Assembly (NCBI GenBank): GCA_964370375.1
Contig: CAYJIX010000104.1
Location: forward strand, 1 to 5,174
Length of the DNA: 5,174 nucleotides
From: CAYJIX01 sp964370375
GTDB lineage: Bacteria; Desulfobacterota; Desulfovibrionia; Desulfovibrionales; Desulfovibrionaceae
Direction of reading: 5' to 3'
The stretch's first letter is position 1. Every line of letters begins with the position of its first letter. A program made the translations under genes and the position numbers. This document shows, in pieces, positions 5,132 through 5,174 of the stretch. The notes under the pieces are model-generated. The model was not told the DNA's origin. It did no database searches and was given only the letters and a program-made list of their open reading frames with translations.

Positions 5132-5174
5132 CACAAATTAACCAGCTGATAATCATATATTTACTGCCTTTTCC

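Larger units (their letters stand above)
4935..5174. other. Upstream regulatory region of the FIST-kinase operon
   Basis: I see no complete conventional gene in these 240 bp. The stretch is AT-rich. It holds a candidate promoter, a terminator-like hairpin and a GC-rich dyad, all listed separately. Two short minus-strand ORFs cross the leader. One, at 4939-5049 (36 residues, beginning MWYYLLYLL), ends four bases before the FIST ATG. The other, at 4931-5008 (25 residues), overlaps the FIST start as ATGA. Neither has a good Shine-Dalgarno sequence, so I do not call them as genes. Confidence 0.5.

Overview
This window appears to be chromosomal DNA from a Gram-negative-type bacterium of moderate to low GC. 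The families present (EVE domain, DinJ/YafQ, FIST plus hybrid histidine kinase) are common in Proteobacteria. A Desulfovibrionaceae-like host is my best guess, but it rests on impression only and is low confidence. No rRNA, tRNA, CRISPR, transposase or phage gene is visible.

Layout. 1-263 is an intergenic stretch with two ~24-bp direct repeats and a 16-bp perfect palindrome. 264-734 (+) encodes a stand-alone EVE-domain protein. 768-1377 (+) is a complete type II toxin-antitoxin operon: promoter, operator-like palindrome over the -10, DinJ/RelB-type antitoxin, and a YafQ-type mRNA interferase with all catalytic residues. The two genes overlap by one base (TAATG). 1378-2009 is a non-coding convergent intergenic region. 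It holds two diverged copies of a ~145-bp element in tandem. Inside the second copy a 37-bp unit carrying a CCACGCGTGG palindrome has expanded into a tandem array. The array is interrupted by exactly 100 N (1804-1903), so its true copy number is unknown.

2010-4934 (-) is a two-gene unit: a FIST-domain sensor (3774-4934, upstream) followed by a soluble PAS-containing hybrid histidine kinase (2010-3728). This matches the layout of NosP/NahK nitric-oxide sensing pairs, where a FIST hemoprotein controls a co-transcribed hybrid kinase. That function is inferred here, not shown. The kinase lacks an Hpt domain, so a phosphotransferase elsewhere in the genome is expected. The FIST gene is preceded by a candidate sigma70 promoter (5062-5091). 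Between promoter and start codon lies a terminator-like hairpin with a T tract (4958-4989), which could act as a leader attenuator. Two short ORFs run through that leader, one overlapping the FIST start as ATGA.

The most interesting items are the duplicated element with its 37-bp array, the FIST/hybrid-kinase module, and the leader hairpin of that module.
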